The position numbers were made by a program, and so were the translations under genes. Source: Enorma phocaeensis (lineage in GTDB: Bacteria > Actinomycetota > Coriobacteriia > Coriobacteriales > Coriobacteriaceae). Taken from it: DNA of 64,000 nt. The first letter of the stretch is position 1; each line of letters opens with the position of its first letter. The stretch lies in NCBI RefSeq assembly GCF_016901575.1, contig NZ_JACJKQ010000001.1, forward strand, positions 124,001 to 188,000, written 5' to 3'. The notes under the pieces were generated by a model. That model did no database searches. It had not been told where the DNA came from and saw only the letters and a program-made list of their open reading frames with translations. Shown piece by piece: positions 36,063 through 45,836 of the stretch.

Positions 36063-38888
36063 ATGGCGAAAGAGAAGAGCAAGTACAACAGCACTATGAA
36101 CCTGCCGAAGACCGGGTTCCCCATGCGCGCCGGGCTCGCGAAGTCCGAGCCCAAGCGCCTGGCAGACTGGAACGAAAACCATGTCTATGAGCAGGTGCTG
36201 AAGAAGAACGAGGGACACGACAAGTTTGTCCTGCATGATGGCCCTCCGTATGCAAACGGCCCCATCCATATCGGTCACGCGATGAACAAGATCGCGAAAG
36301 ACATGATCAACCGCTATCAGATGATGCAGGGGAAAGAGGTCGTTTACGTCCCCGGTTGGGATTGCCACGGCCAGCCTATCGAGCATAAGGTCGAGGAGAA
36401 GCTCGGTACAAAGAAGTTCAACGATACGCCGACGGACAAGATTCGTGAGATGTGCCACGAGTTTGCCGTCGAGAATATCGAGCTTCAGAAGGCCGGTTTC
36501 CGTCGCCTGGGCGTTCTCGGCGACTGGGACAATCCCTATCTCACGCTCTATCACGTTCACGATGCCGCCGACATCGAGGTCTTCAAGGCCATGTTCGATA
36601 AGGGCATGATCTACCGCGGCCGCAAGCCGGTGCACTGGTGCAAGCACTGCCACACGGCGCTCGCCGAGGCCGAGATTGAATACGCCGACGAGGTGAGCCC
36701 GTCTGTCTTCGTGCGTTTCGAGCTCATCGATGTCCCCGAGGCGCTCACTGCCTCCGGCATGCCCGTCGACGTCGTCATTTGGACCACCACCCCTTGGACG
36801 CTGCCGGCGAACTCCGGTGTCGCGCTTTCCGCCGAGGCCGATTACGTCGCGGTCGAGGCCGAGGGTCGCTTGGGCATCATGGCGAAGGCGCTTTGGGAAA
36901 AGGTGTTCCATGGCGCAGCGAAGCTCGAGGACGCCCGCCTGTTCGTTCCCGCGGGCGAGTCTGAGCCTTGGTGCGTGCACGGCGAGGACCTCGTTGGCAT
37001 CACGTACAAGCAGCCGATCTTTGAGGGCGTCACCGGCAAAGTGGTGACTGCGGACTACGTCACCCTCGAGGACGGTACCGGGTGCGTCCATACCGCTCCC
37101 GGCCACGGTGTCGACGACTACTACACCGGCATGCGCTGCGGCCTGCCCATCATCATGCCTGTCGATGACGATGGCCGTTTCTATGTGGGCGAGGAGTATG
37201 GGACGGGCGGCCCCTTCTCTGGCCTCGATACCGATGAGGCGAACCCCAAGATCATCGCTTGGCTGCGTGAGCGCGGGACGCTTCTTGCGGAGAAGAAGAT
37301 CAACCACAGCTATCCGCACTGCTGGCGTTGCAAGAACCCGACCATCTTCCGCGCGACCGACCAATGGTTTGTCTCCATGGATGAGACGGGCCTTCGCGAG
37401 CAGGCGCTCGACCAGATTCGCAATAATGTGCGCTGGTATCCCGAGCGCGCCGCCAACCGTATCGGAGCGATGGTGGAGGGCCGTCCTGACTGGTGCATCT
37501 CGCGCCAGCGCAACTGGGGCGTCCCCATCCCCAGCTACACCTGCGCGGACTGCGGCGAGAAGGTCATGAACGACGATACGCTCGATGCCGTGATCAAGCT
37601 CTTCCACGAGAAGGGCTCCGACGCCTGGTTTACCGACGCGCCTGAGGACTACCTGGGCGATGCGTGCGTTTGCCCCAAGTGCGGCGGCCATCACCTCAAG
37701 GCCGATCGCGACATCCTCGACGTGTGGTGGGATTCCGGCGTGTCTTGGAAGGCCGTGTGCGAGGCTCGCGAAAACCTCGAGTATCCCGCCGATGTCTATC
37801 TCGAGGGCTCCGACCAGCACCGCGGATGGTTCCAGAGCTCGCTGCTGACGAGCGTCGGCGCCAACGGCATCGCTCCGTACAAGGCGGTCGTCTCTCAGGG
37901 CTTCACGCTTGACGGCCAGGGCCGCAAGATGTCCAAGTCGCTCGGCAACGTGATCGATCCCAACAAGGTCTGCGACGAGATGGGTGCAGACATCATCCGC
38001 CTGTGGGTGTCTTCGGTCGATACGTCTTCGGACGTTGCCATCGACCATGAGATTCTGGCGCGCACCTCTGATGCGTATCGTCGCTTCCGCAACATCTTCC
38101 GCTTCCTGCTGGGCGAGCTTGAGGGCCAGTTTGACCCTGAGACGGAGGCCGTTGCCTTTGATGAGCTGCTTCCGCTCGACAAGCTCATGCTTGCCCGCCT
38201 CACCCAGGTGCAGGCTGAGGTTGACGAGGCCTATGCCGCATACGAGTTCAACCGCGTGTATCGCGTGCTCTACGACTTCGTGGTGACGGAGCTCTCGAAC
38301 GTCTACCTCGATGCCCTGAAGGATCGCCTGTACTGCGAGAAGCCCGGCTCCCTTGCCCGTCGCAGCGCCCAGACGGTGACCTCCGAGCTGCTGTCGATGC
38401 TCCTGCGCGACCTCCAGCCCATTCTTGCCTATACCTGCGACGAGGTCATGGCGTATGCTCCCGCTGGATGCCGCGACCACCAGACGTATGCCGCGCTGCT
38501 CGACTGGTATCGCTCGCCCATCTCGGTCGAGGTCGCCGACGAGTATCGGCCGGTCCTCGAGGCCGCCCTCGAGCTTCGCGGCGTGGTGACCAAGGCGCTC
38601 GAGGACGCGCGTGCCGACGGAACCTTCACCAAGAGCCAGCAGACCCGCGTCGTGGCGACCGTGCCGCACGAGAGCTTTGCCCTGTTGACCGGCGAGAAAG
38701 CCTGTGACCTTGCGGAGTTCTTCATTGTTTCCGAGGTTGAGCTCCACGAAGGTGACGACTTCTCCGTCGAGGTCGAGGCCGCGCATGGCGAGTGCTGCGA
38801 GCGCTGCTGGAACTATCGCGAGAGCACCGGCGTCCATGGCGAGCATGAGCATGTTTGCGCTCGCTGTGCAGAGGCCCTCGGGCAGTAG
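36063..38888 (+). CDS. ileS: Isoleucyl-tRNA synthetase
   Basis: Charges tRNA-Ile, class I synthetase, 941 residues from ATG 36063, which follows AAGGAGGGGCAG. The frame is open further upstream, but that part is the T-box leader. Class I motifs: PPYANGPIHIGHAMNK (HIGH) and KMSKSLGN (KMSKS). The editing domain (about 190-400) carries TTTPWTLPAN and the HGVDD segment. The C-terminus has the zinc-binding cysteines (CCERCWNYR and CARCAEALG) of the bacterial type. lspA and rluA-type genes follow closely. Confidence 0.97.
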   Translation: MAKEKSKYNSTMNLPKTGFPMRAGLAKSEPKRLADWNENHVYEQVLKKNEGHDKFVLHDGPPYANGPIHIGHAMNKIAKDMINRYQMMQGKEVVYVPGWDCHGQPIEHKVEEKLGTKKFNDTPTDKIREMCHEFAVENIELQKAGFRRLGVLGDWDNPYLTLYHVHDAADIEVFKAMFDKGMIYRGRKPVHWCKHCHTALAEAEIEYADEVSPSVFVRFELIDVPEALTASGMPVDVVIWTTTPWTLPANSGVALSAEADYVAVEAEGRLGIMAKALWEKVFHGAAKLEDARLFVPAGESEPWCVHGEDLVGITYKQPIFEGVTGKVVTADYVTLEDGTGCVHTAPGHGVDDYYTGMRCGLPIIMPVDDDGRFYVGEEYGTGGPFSGLDTDEANPKIIAWLRERGTLLAEKKINHSYPHCWRCKNPTIFRATDQWFVSMDETGLREQALDQIRNNVRWYPERAANRIGAMVEGRPDWCISRQRNWGVPIPSYTCADCGEKVMNDDTLDAVIKLFHEKGSDAWFTDAPEDYLGDACVCPKCGGHHLKADRDILDVWWDSGVSWKAVCEARENLEYPADVYLEGSDQHRGWFQSSLLTSVGANGIAPYKAVVSQGFTLDGQGRKMSKSLGNVIDPNKVCDEMGADIIRLWVSSVDTSSDVAIDHEILARTSDAYRRFRNIFRFLLGELEGQFDPETEAVAFDELLPLDKLMLARLTQVQAEVDEAYAAYEFNRVYRVLYDFVVTELSNVYLDALKDRLYCEKPGSLARRSAQTVTSELLSMLLRDLQPILAYTCDEVMAYAPAGCRDHQTYAALLDWYRSPISVEVADEYRPVLEAALELRGVVTKALEDARADGTFTKSQQTRVVATVPHESFALLTGEKACDLAEFFIVSEVELHEGDDFSVEVEAAHGECCERCWNYRESTGVHGEHEHVCARCAEALGQ

Positions 38889-38926
38889 GAGAGAATAGCA
38901 ACGTGATGCCGGGGAAAGGATGCCCA

Positions 38927-39514
38927 GTGGATAGGAAAACCCAGGATGTGAAGCCGCCTCGCGCGTGGCGCCTTGCCGTCGCCGCCGCTTTCGCGGTCGC
39001 CTTTCTTGCGGTGGACCAGCTAACCAAGGTGCTTGTTCGTGCAACGCTTGGATCTGGCACGGTGGGCGTCCAGCTGATCCCCGGCATCATCGGTTTTGAG
39101 TACGTCGAGAACACCGGCGTCGCCTTTGGCATGGCGAGCGGCTATGGCTATACCTTTGTGTTGCTCGCCGCCGTGGTCGTCGTCGTGAGCATCGCCTACC
39201 TGTGGCGTGCCCCCCTCATTTCAAGGCTCGAGGCCGTCGGCCTCGGCATGCTCGCGGGCGGCGCCATCGGCAATGCCGTCGATCGCCTTGTGTTTGGATT
39301 CGTGACCGATTTCATCGCGACCGAGTTCATCAACTTCCCAGTGTTCAATGTTGCCGATATCGGGATCACAGTCGGCGTCGTCATCGCATTCGTCGGTTTT
39401 CTGTTCTCTCCGGCAAACGCCGAGGCAAAGCGTCGCGCCGAGGAAGACCGAGCTGAGCGGCTTGCTCGGCGCTCCGACTCCAAAAAGGTCGACGACACGC
39501 GCAAGGGGCGCTGA
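38927..39514 (+). CDS. lspA: Lipoprotein signal peptidase II
   Basis: An inner-membrane aspartyl protease that removes signal peptides from diacylated prolipoproteins. About 195 residues from GTG 38927 (AAAGGA upstream); ATG 38906 is an alternative. Four membrane segments are visible. The catalytic aspartates lie in GNAVDRLVFGFVTDF and FNVADIGITVG, with the conserved FEYVENTGVAFGM before. A charged tail of about 35 residues (AEAKRRAEEDRAERLARRSD) extends past the last membrane segment, longer than usual. Confidence 0.94.
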   Translation: MDRKTQDVKPPRAWRLAVAAAFAVAFLAVDQLTKVLVRATLGSGTVGVQLIPGIIGFEYVENTGVAFGMASGYGYTFVLLAAVVVVVSIAYLWRAPLISRLEAVGLGMLAGGAIGNAVDRLVFGFVTDFIATEFINFPVFNVADIGITVGVVIAFVGFLFSPANAEAKRRAEEDRAERLARRSDSKKVDDTRKGR

Positions 39515-39517
39515 TCG

Positions 39518-40534
39518 ATGGCGGGCGACATTCATATTCTTGTGTCCGACGCCCAGGCGGGAAAACGTCTCGACGCCCTGCTGGGCAGCCTGGATGGCTG
39601 CCCGTCTCGCTCCGCATGCGCCCATCTCATCGAGGCGGGTGCGGTGGCGCTGAACGGGGAGACCTGCCTTTCCAAGAAGCAGATCGTCTCCGTCGGGGAT
39701 CGCATTTCGATCGAGCTTCCGGAAGAGGAAGAGCCAGGCGTCGTGGTTCCTCAGAACATCCCGCTCGATATCCGCTATGAAGACGACTATCTGATCGTTC
39801 TTTCCAAGCAGCGCGGACTCGTGTGCCATCCTGCCCATGGCCATGCTTCCGGTACGCTTGCGAACGCGCTCGTCTACCATTGCGGTGCGGACCATCTCGG
39901 GACCCTGCAGGGGGAGGACCGCCCCGGCATCGTCCACCGACTCGACCGCGATACCTCTGGGCTCATGCTCGCCGCGAAGGATGACGACACGCAGCGCGCC
40001 CTGCAGGACCTCATCCGTCTCCGCACGCTCGATCGACGCTACATCACGCTCGTCCATGGATATGTTGCCCATGACGAGGGGACTATCAATACGGGCATTG
40101 CCCGCTCGACGCGCGACCGCGTCAAGATGGCGGTATCCGATGACCCCTTTGCCCGCCAGGCCATCACCACCTTCCGCGTACTCGAGCGCTTCGACGCTTC
40201 TCGCGGAGACGACGGCTATACGCTGCTCGAGTGCCATCTCTACACCGGGCGAACCCATCAGATCCGCGTGCATATGCGCCACATCAACCATCCTTGCGTG
40301 GGCGACCCCCTCTACGGACGGGGCAACGAGCGGGCTGACCGGGGGCTTACGCGCCAATTCCTGCACTCTTGGCGCGTTCGATTCGATCACCCGGTGACGG
40401 GGGAGACCATTGAGTGCCGCGACGAGCTTCCCTGGGATCTTTCCGCCGTGCTCGAAGAGCTTGCTCCGGCATCGCTCGGCCGCACCGAGGTCGGCGACGA
40501 GATCGTTCCGCAACTCGGCCTTTGGGAGGGCTGA
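39518..40534 (+). CDS. RluA-family pseudouridine synthase
   Basis: A 338-residue enzyme that isomerises uridine in rRNA. An S4 RNA-binding domain (about 10-75, with RLDALLGSL) precedes the catalytic domain with HRLDRDTSGLMLAAK (catalytic Asp in the HRLDxxTSG motif) and LLECHLYTGRTHQIRVHM. Family RluA/RluD; the exact site is uncertain. It starts three bases after lspA. The lspA-rluD order is widely conserved in Gram-positive bacteria. Confidence 0.92.
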   Translation: MAGDIHILVSDAQAGKRLDALLGSLDGCPSRSACAHLIEAGAVALNGETCLSKKQIVSVGDRISIELPEEEEPGVVVPQNIPLDIRYEDDYLIVLSKQRGLVCHPAHGHASGTLANALVYHCGADHLGTLQGEDRPGIVHRLDRDTSGLMLAAKDDDTQRALQDLIRLRTLDRRYITLVHGYVAHDEGTINTGIARSTRDRVKMAVSDDPFARQAITTFRVLERFDASRGDDGYTLLECHLYTGRTHQIRVHMRHINHPCVGDPLYGRGNERADRGLTRQFLHSWRVRFDHPVTGETIECRDELPWDLSAVLEELAPASLGRTEVGDEIVPQLGLWEG

Positions 40535-40652
40535 GCCCTCTACCGTGGAAAGCCTGCGCAGACCACGTGGACGCCGCAGGCGGGGGCCGTGCGCTACGGT
40601 ACACTTCTGTGCGGCATAAGCCTGTATTTCCCGTCTAGACCGGAGCGCATGC

Positions 40653-41960
40653 ATGCTCAACCTCGACTTCTGGCTTCCTGGGCAAATCACCCCGATGGTG
40701 GTGTTCAACCTCATCATCATGGTGCTTTTTTCCTGCTGCTTCTTCTACCAGTTCATCTTTTTTCTCGTGGGGTTCCTGCGCGGCGAGTATCGCTATCCCA
40801 AGGCGAAGAAGCTGCATCGCTACGCGTTCTTCATTGCGGCTCATAACGAGGAGGCGGTCATCGCCAACCTTGTGACCTCGATCAAGAGCCAGAGGTATCC
40901 CTCCGAGCTCATCGACGTCTTCGTCGTCGCCGATGCGTGCACCGACAACACCGCCAACGCGGCGCGTGATGCCGGAGCTATCGTCTATGAGCGCAACGAC
41001 CTCGCACGCAAAGGCAAGAGCTGGGTCATGGACTATGGCTTCAAGCGAATTTTGAATGAGTATCCCGGCGTTTACGAAGGATTCTTCATCTTCGATGCCG
41101 ACAACCTCATCTCTCCCGACTACGTGCGCATCATGAATGATGCCTTTGACCAGGGCTACATGGCGGTAACCAGCTATCGCAACTCGAAAAACTTCGGCAG
41201 CTCGTGGATCTCTTCCGCAAACGCCATCTGGTTCTTGCGCGAGGCGCGCTTCCTTAACAATGCGCGCATGTTCTGCGGCACCTCCTGCGCCGTCTCTGGT
41301 TCGGGATACCTCATCTCATCCAAGATCGTCGAAGGGATGCAGGGATGGCATTTCCATACCCTCACCGAAGACATCCAGTTCTCTACCTTCTGTGCGGTCC
41401 ATGGCGTGCGCATCGCGTACGCTCCGGCTGAGTTTTACGACGAGCAGCCCGTGACCTTTGTCGCTTCCTGGCGTCAGCGCATGCGTTGGACCAAAGGGTT
41501 TTACCAGGTCTTTTTCACCTATGGCAAACAGTTGGTGAAATCGATGACGGTATATCGTCGCTTTGCCGCCTACGATCTACTTATGACCATCGCGCCCGGC
41601 ATGCTGCTGTCGCTGCTCTCTCTTCTTGCAAACGGCACCTTTATGATCGTCGGCATGTTGAGCCACGGGTTCTTGGCGACAAATTATGAGCTCGAGACGT
41701 GTGCGGCGTCGCTCATCATGACGTTTGTGTCCATGTATTCGACGTTTTTCCTCATGGGTTTCACGACGACGATTCTCGAGCGAAAGCACATTCACTCCCC
41801 ACAGCGTTGGCGCGTGCTGACGAACTTGCTCACCTTCCCATTCTTTATGTTCTCCTATATTCCCCTGACGGTCGCGGCGTTGTTCTTGAAGGTCGACTGG
41901 GTGCCTACGCCCCACAATGTCTCGGTCACCCTTGACCAGGTCATTGACGGCGCAAAATAA
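40653..41960 (+). CDS. Membrane-bound glycosyltransferase family 2 protein
   Basis: A processive-type GT2 of 435 residues. One membrane segment (about 13-39) precedes the cytosolic catalytic domain: FFIAAHNEEAVIANL, ADACTDNTA, FIFDADNLI (metal-binding DAD), TEDIQFS (catalytic TED) and QRMRW (the QxxRW motif of hyaluronan, cellulose or poly-GlcNAc synthases). About four C-terminal membrane segments follow. It should polymerise or transfer a sugar at the membrane, but no other polysaccharide gene is nearby. Confidence 0.86.
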   Translation: MLNLDFWLPGQITPMVVFNLIIMVLFSCCFFYQFIFFLVGFLRGEYRYPKAKKLHRYAFFIAAHNEEAVIANLVTSIKSQRYPSELIDVFVVADACTDNTANAARDAGAIVYERNDLARKGKSWVMDYGFKRILNEYPGVYEGFFIFDADNLISPDYVRIMNDAFDQGYMAVTSYRNSKNFGSSWISSANAIWFLREARFLNNARMFCGTSCAVSGSGYLISSKIVEGMQGWHFHTLTEDIQFSTFCAVHGVRIAYAPAEFYDEQPVTFVASWRQRMRWTKGFYQVFFTYGKQLVKSMTVYRRFAAYDLLMTIAPGMLLSLLSLLANGTFMIVGMLSHGFLATNYELETCAASLIMTFVSMYSTFFLMGFTTTILERKHIHSPQRWRVLTNLLTFPFFMFSYIPLTVAALFLKVDWVPTPHNVSVTLDQVIDGAK

Positions 41961-41961
41961 G

Positions 41962-42005
41962 GGATGCGTATAGGCGGGGCCGTGCTGCGCCGTATGGGCG
42001 CATCC
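41962..42005. terminator. Hairpin between convergent genes
   Basis: GGATGCG (41962-41968) pairs with CGCATCC (41999-42005), directly between the stop codons of the GT2 gene and the minus-strand small membrane protein gene. It could end both transcripts; T-tracts are lacking. Confidence 0.4.
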
Positions 42006-42006
42006 G

Positions 42007-42336
42007 CTACGCCCAGGTATCTCCGTCCGGCGCGCCGAAGCCTTCGTAGCCGCTCCAGGCATCGTCGAGGTCGCCCCATGCGTAGCCGTCATGGGGGTCA
42101 ACGTATACATCGCCATAGTCATAGCCGCTTGATGCCAGCGTCCCCATATATCCGAGCGCACCAAACACAAGGAGGGTGGCTGCTAGGGCGATGAGGGCTA
42201 CCACGCCGAGCACGATGCCAGTCACCACATAGCAGAACTTGGAATCATTGGTCTGGCATGCCGTCGAGGCGCTCGCGCTCTCGACGGGGCGAGTTGGCTG
42301 TTGGCTCACGATGGAGCTGTCGGTTTGATTGCTCAT
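42007..42336 (-). CDS. Small single-pass membrane protein of unknown function
   Basis: A 109-residue protein with a polar N-terminus (1-38), one membrane segment (about 40-68, VVTGIVLGVVALIALAATLL) and an acidic, tyrosine- and glycine-rich tail (YDYGDVYVDPHDGYAWGDLD). AAGGAC lies four bases before ATG 42336. I recognise no family. Codon use looks like the neighbouring genes, and its acidic tail suggests a real product. It is divergent from the ATP-grasp gene across 228 bp with no clear promoter. Confidence 0.6.
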   Translation of the reverse strand: MSNQTDSSIVSQQPTRPVESASASTACQTNDSKFCYVVTGIVLGVVALIALAATLLVFGALGYMGTLASSGYDYGDVYVDPHDGYAWGDLDDAWSGYEGFGAPDGDTWA

Positions 42337-42564
42337 GCCAGTCCTTGTTCTTGAGTCGTGCGTGATGGTGGGCATTGAAGCCCTGGTGCCGAATGCTTCG
42401 GCCCATCATACCATGGTCGACCCTCAGGCGGCCTTCGTCGGATTGTGCCGGTCTCACACGTTCTTCGATGGGGCGCGAAGCTAGGGGCTCCTCTGTGGGT
42501 AGTATCAAGGTGTTATGACGCCGGCGCTATCGTTTCGACGCCGATACTCTGACATGGAGGTTGC

Positions 42565-43953
42565 ATGGATACCAACGCACGCTTGACGGTTTCTGACAGC
42601 TTGTCTTCCGGCGGACCCATTGCCGTCCCGCTCGATTCGTTGTCGCTCGAGGCGGAATATCTCGAGCTTGCCGAAGGTCTTTCGGGTGACGACGCCTCTC
42701 ATGAGGCAGGGGATGCCTACCTTGCTGGCACGAACGCGCTCTATCACGGCGGGCCGGTCCAATGGAGCTTCGTGCCGAAAGTGTTCTCAAGGCGTGACCT
42801 GACCTACCTATCTTGGATTGCCGAGACCATGGGCGACATCATGCAGAAGCTCACCCGCCAGTTCATCGAGGATGCGGAGCTTCGGCAGAGATTCGGGTTC
42901 GACCCCCGCGTCGAAGAGCTGGCATGCTGCCCCGTACCGTATTCGACGGATATCCCCATCGCGCGTGTCGACATATTCCTTGACGAGCGGACAGGCGCCT
43001 TTACGTTTTGCGAGCTGAACACCGATGGCTCCTCGGGCATGCTGGTGACCGAGGAGGTGACCCGTGCCAACCTGCTGACCGAGACGGGTAGGCGATTTGC
43101 GGCTCGCCATGACGTAGCGACCTTTGATGTCTATGGGGGATGTGCCGATGCGGTGCTCGGGTGCATTGCCGAGGCATCAGGCGAGAAGGAGGCTCCGGTC
43201 GTTGCGGCTGTCGATTATTCCGAGAGCATCGTGGCGGAAGAGATAGAGGAATTCAAACGCGTCTTTGCCGAGCGCGGGGCAACGCTTCGATTTGCCGACA
43301 TCCGCGACTTGCGCTATGTGGACGGCGTCTTGTATGACGCGCAGGGCCCTCTCGACGGCGTGTGGCGTCGCGTGGTGATTTCAGAGATGCTTGAGAAGCC
43401 CTGCGCCGGCGCTGACGCCTTCATGACATGCGTGCGCGAGGGCGCCGTTCCTGTCGTCGGCGGATTTCGAACGTGGCCCTGCGCCACCAAGACGGTGTTT
43501 GCCGTCCTGCATGACCCCATCGCAGAACGCTTCCTTTCTGCCGATGAGCTCGCGTTCGTTCGTGAACACGTTCCTGCTACGTATATGCTTGACGAGTCGA
43601 GCGATCTTTCACGGTTTTCCGAGCGCGAGCTGTGGATCGCCAAGCCGCGTGACGGATACAACAGCGTTGGCGTTCGAGCTGGACAGGATTGCACGGACGC
43701 CGAGTGGTCGGACGTCTTGCACGAGATGGCGGCGACGGGCGGCACGGTGCAGGAGTATGTGACGCCTTTCGCGACGCCCAACGTCGAGGGCGGCGTCGCT
43801 GGTGTGGGGAGACGGGCCGAACCCTATATGGACATGGAAGGGCTCTTCTTGTTCCGCAACCGGTTTGGCGGCGTGTTCACGCGGTGCGGGCAGGCGGCCG
43901 TCATCGGCGAGTTCGCCGGGCGGCTCAACATGGGCTGTCTCGTGGTTGACTGA
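42565..43953 (+). CDS. Glutathionylspermidine synthase-like ATP-grasp protein
   Basis: A 462-residue protein of the GSP synthase ATP-grasp family. Its signature FCELNTDGSSGM (about 152-163) and WIAKPRDGYNSVGVRAG (about 357-373) match the ATP- and Mg-binding parts of that fold. Glutathionylspermidine itself is unlikely in this kind of bacterium, so it probably ligates another peptide or amine; the substrate is unknown. GGAGG lies four bases before the ATG. The next gene begins one base after its stop. Confidence 0.75.
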   Translation: MDTNARLTVSDSLSSGGPIAVPLDSLSLEAEYLELAEGLSGDDASHEAGDAYLAGTNALYHGGPVQWSFVPKVFSRRDLTYLSWIAETMGDIMQKLTRQFIEDAELRQRFGFDPRVEELACCPVPYSTDIPIARVDIFLDERTGAFTFCELNTDGSSGMLVTEEVTRANLLTETGRRFAARHDVATFDVYGGCADAVLGCIAEASGEKEAPVVAAVDYSESIVAEEIEEFKRVFAERGATLRFADIRDLRYVDGVLYDAQGPLDGVWRRVVISEMLEKPCAGADAFMTCVREGAVPVVGGFRTWPCATKTVFAVLHDPIAERFLSADELAFVREHVPATYMLDESSDLSRFSERELWIAKPRDGYNSVGVRAGQDCTDAEWSDVLHEMAATGGTVQEYVTPFATPNVEGGVAGVGRRAEPYMDMEGLFLFRNRFGGVFTRCGQAAVIGEFAGRLNMGCLVVD

Positions 43954-43954
43954 C

Positions 43955-44395
43955 ATGGACGCAGCCGTAGCCTTGGGTGTGCCGGCTTGGGCCGTTCTCG
44001 CGGTGCCCCTCGCGGTCGCCGCGTTGCTAGATCTTCGAGAGCGCCGCCTGCCGAACGCACTTGCGGCTGTCATTGCTTGCGCGGCTGCAGCGCTCTCCTA
44101 TTTGACGGCGGGGTGGCAGACGCTCCTCGTGCATGCGCTCATGGCGCTTGCAGTCTGTGGCGCGCTTTTCGGTTTTGAGCTTGGTTGGAGACGGGCAAAC
44201 CATGAGGCGGGCCTGGGCATGGGCGACCTCAAGGCGCTGTTTTCCCTTATGCTGCTCGACCCATGGGGCGGTCTCTTCACCTTTGCCTTCTCGCTGTTTG
44301 CGATGGCGGTCTCAGGCGTGATCATGGGACGACGCGCGCTTCCGCTTCTGCCATTCATCTTCATCGTCTGGATGGTCATGGGTGCTATGGGCTAG
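43955..44395 (+). CDS. A24-type prepilin peptidase, catalytic domain only
   Basis: A 146-residue membrane protein. The two catalytic aspartates of the A24 (TadV/PilD) family are present: DLRERRLPN (Asp26) and GLGMGDLKAL (Asp91, GxGD motif). The N-terminal methylase domain of PilD is absent, as in Flp/Tad-type peptidases. It should cleave type IV prepilin-like leader peptides, yet no pilin or secretion gene lies in this window. It is coupled to the ATP-grasp gene with a one-base gap. Confidence 0.82.
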   Translation: MDAAVALGVPAWAVLAVPLAVAALLDLRERRLPNALAAVIACAAAALSYLTAGWQTLLVHALMALAVCGALFGFELGWRRANHEAGLGMGDLKALFSLMLLDPWGGLFTFAFSLFAMAVSGVIMGRRALPLLPFIFIVWMVMGAMG

Positions 44396-44534
44396 GCGGC
44401 GGGTGTTTATCCATAGCGGCGGCAGGCCGGAGCGTCCTGCCGACTGCGGCAAAAAGGCCGGCGTTTCCCGCGCCGCCGGGGCTGTTGTCCGTACGATATG
44501 CGAAGATGGGTCGTGACGACAGGAAGGAGCTGCC

Positions 44535-45788
44535 ATGTCATCTGATTCTCATGTATCCCGCACGGAGCTGCGTGGCCGCATGGCGCGCATTCCTGAAGTC
44601 TTGTCTGACGAGCTTGTCGAGCGAATGGCTCACGATCGCGCCCATGGTTGGGTCAACCCCTTTAGGGCAGAAGACGCCGATGCCATACGGCGTGAGGATC
44701 GTGAGGGCGACCGGGCCAGCATATGGCGGCCCGCCTACGTGCGCGACGTCGAGAAGATCCTCCACACCCCTGCCTATAATCGCTATGCAGGCAAGACGCA
44801 GGTGTTCAGCTTTCGCAGCAATGACGACCTCTCGCGACGGGGCCTCCATGTTCAGCTCGTTGCCCGCATCGCCCGCGACATCGGATACGCACTCGGCTTG
44901 AACTGTGACTTGATCGAGGCGATCGGCCTTGGGCACGATCTTGGCCATACGCCGTTTGGACATGCGGGGGAGCGTTGCCTGAACGACGTCTACCATGCGC
45001 ATACGGGTCGTTGGTTCTTCCACAACGTCCACTCGGTCAGGGTTCTCGACGTCCTGTACGGACGCAACCTGACCCTTCAGACGCTTGACGGGGCGCTCAC
45101 CCATAACGGGGAGTACGAGCAGCGCGTGTTCGAGCTGTCGGGCCTATCGGGCTTTGACGAATTCGATCGTACGGTCGAGGCGTGTTATCGAGATGGAGAC
45201 ATCGCCGTCGGCCACCTGAGGCCCATGACGCTCGAGGGCTGCGTGGTGCGCATCTCCGACATCATCGCCTATGTGGGGCGCGATCGGCAGGATGCGATCG
45301 CTGCAGGCCTGCTTGACGAGGACGCTTTTGAAGATGGCCTCGGCGGGGCCTATAACTCCTGGATTCTCTCCCATGCCTCGGCGGATATCATCGAGCATAG
45401 CTATGGGCGCGATCGCATCGAGATGAGCGAGGAGCTGTTTGAGGAGATTCGTCGCGCCAAAGCGGAAAACTATGCAAAAATCTATCGGGCAAGCGGCATA
45501 GAAGGGGAGAGCGCGGCGGTTTTGGCACGTGCATTCGAGCTCATGTATGAGCGCTGCCTCGCCGACCTTCTCGATCGTGACGAGTCGAGTTATATCTATC
45601 GGCACCATATTCTTCGCATCGAGCAGCATCTTGCGCACTACGGGAGAACCTATGAGTGGGAACGAGATCCCCACCAGACCGTGGTGGACTATATCGCAAG
45701 CATGAGCGACGGATATTTTGCCGAGCTTGCGACAAAGCTGTTCCCTGAGATCAGATTCCCGCGTCGCACCTATATCAACGAGCGTTGA
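44535..45788 (+). CDS. dGTPase-like HD-domain protein
   Basis: A 417-residue deoxyguanosinetriphosphate triphosphohydrolase-like protein. The HD metal site appears in GLGHDLGHTPFGHAGERCL with an earlier histidine in RRGLHVQLVARIARDIG; the second His/Asp pair (THNGEYEQ and later RISDIIAYVGRDRQD) completes the fold. It should hydrolyse dNTPs to nucleosides and triphosphate, balancing DNA precursors. AGGAAGGAG lies upstream. In many genomes this gene precedes dnaG; here mgsA follows after 48 bp. Confidence 0.87.
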   Translation: MSSDSHVSRTELRGRMARIPEVLSDELVERMAHDRAHGWVNPFRAEDADAIRREDREGDRASIWRPAYVRDVEKILHTPAYNRYAGKTQVFSFRSNDDLSRRGLHVQLVARIARDIGYALGLNCDLIEAIGLGHDLGHTPFGHAGERCLNDVYHAHTGRWFFHNVHSVRVLDVLYGRNLTLQTLDGALTHNGEYEQRVFELSGLSGFDEFDRTVEACYRDGDIAVGHLRPMTLEGCVVRISDIIAYVGRDRQDAIAAGLLDEDAFEDGLGGAYNSWILSHASADIIEHSYGRDRIEMSEELFEEIRRAKAENYAKIYRASGIEGESAAVLARAFELMYERCLADLLDRDESSYIYRHHILRIEQHLAHYGRTYEWERDPHQTVVDYIASMSDGYFAELATKLFPEIRFPRRTYINER

Positions 45789-45836
45789 TATCGCGGTGCA
45801 GACCGTAGTGTTGAGAAAGAGAGTGGACCGTCGTAC

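Noticed and set aside
44396-44534. CGGCAGG/CCTGCCG hairpin as terminator of the prepilin peptidase gene.
   Set aside because: Followed by ACTGCGGCAAAA with no T-run on either strand; too weak to list.
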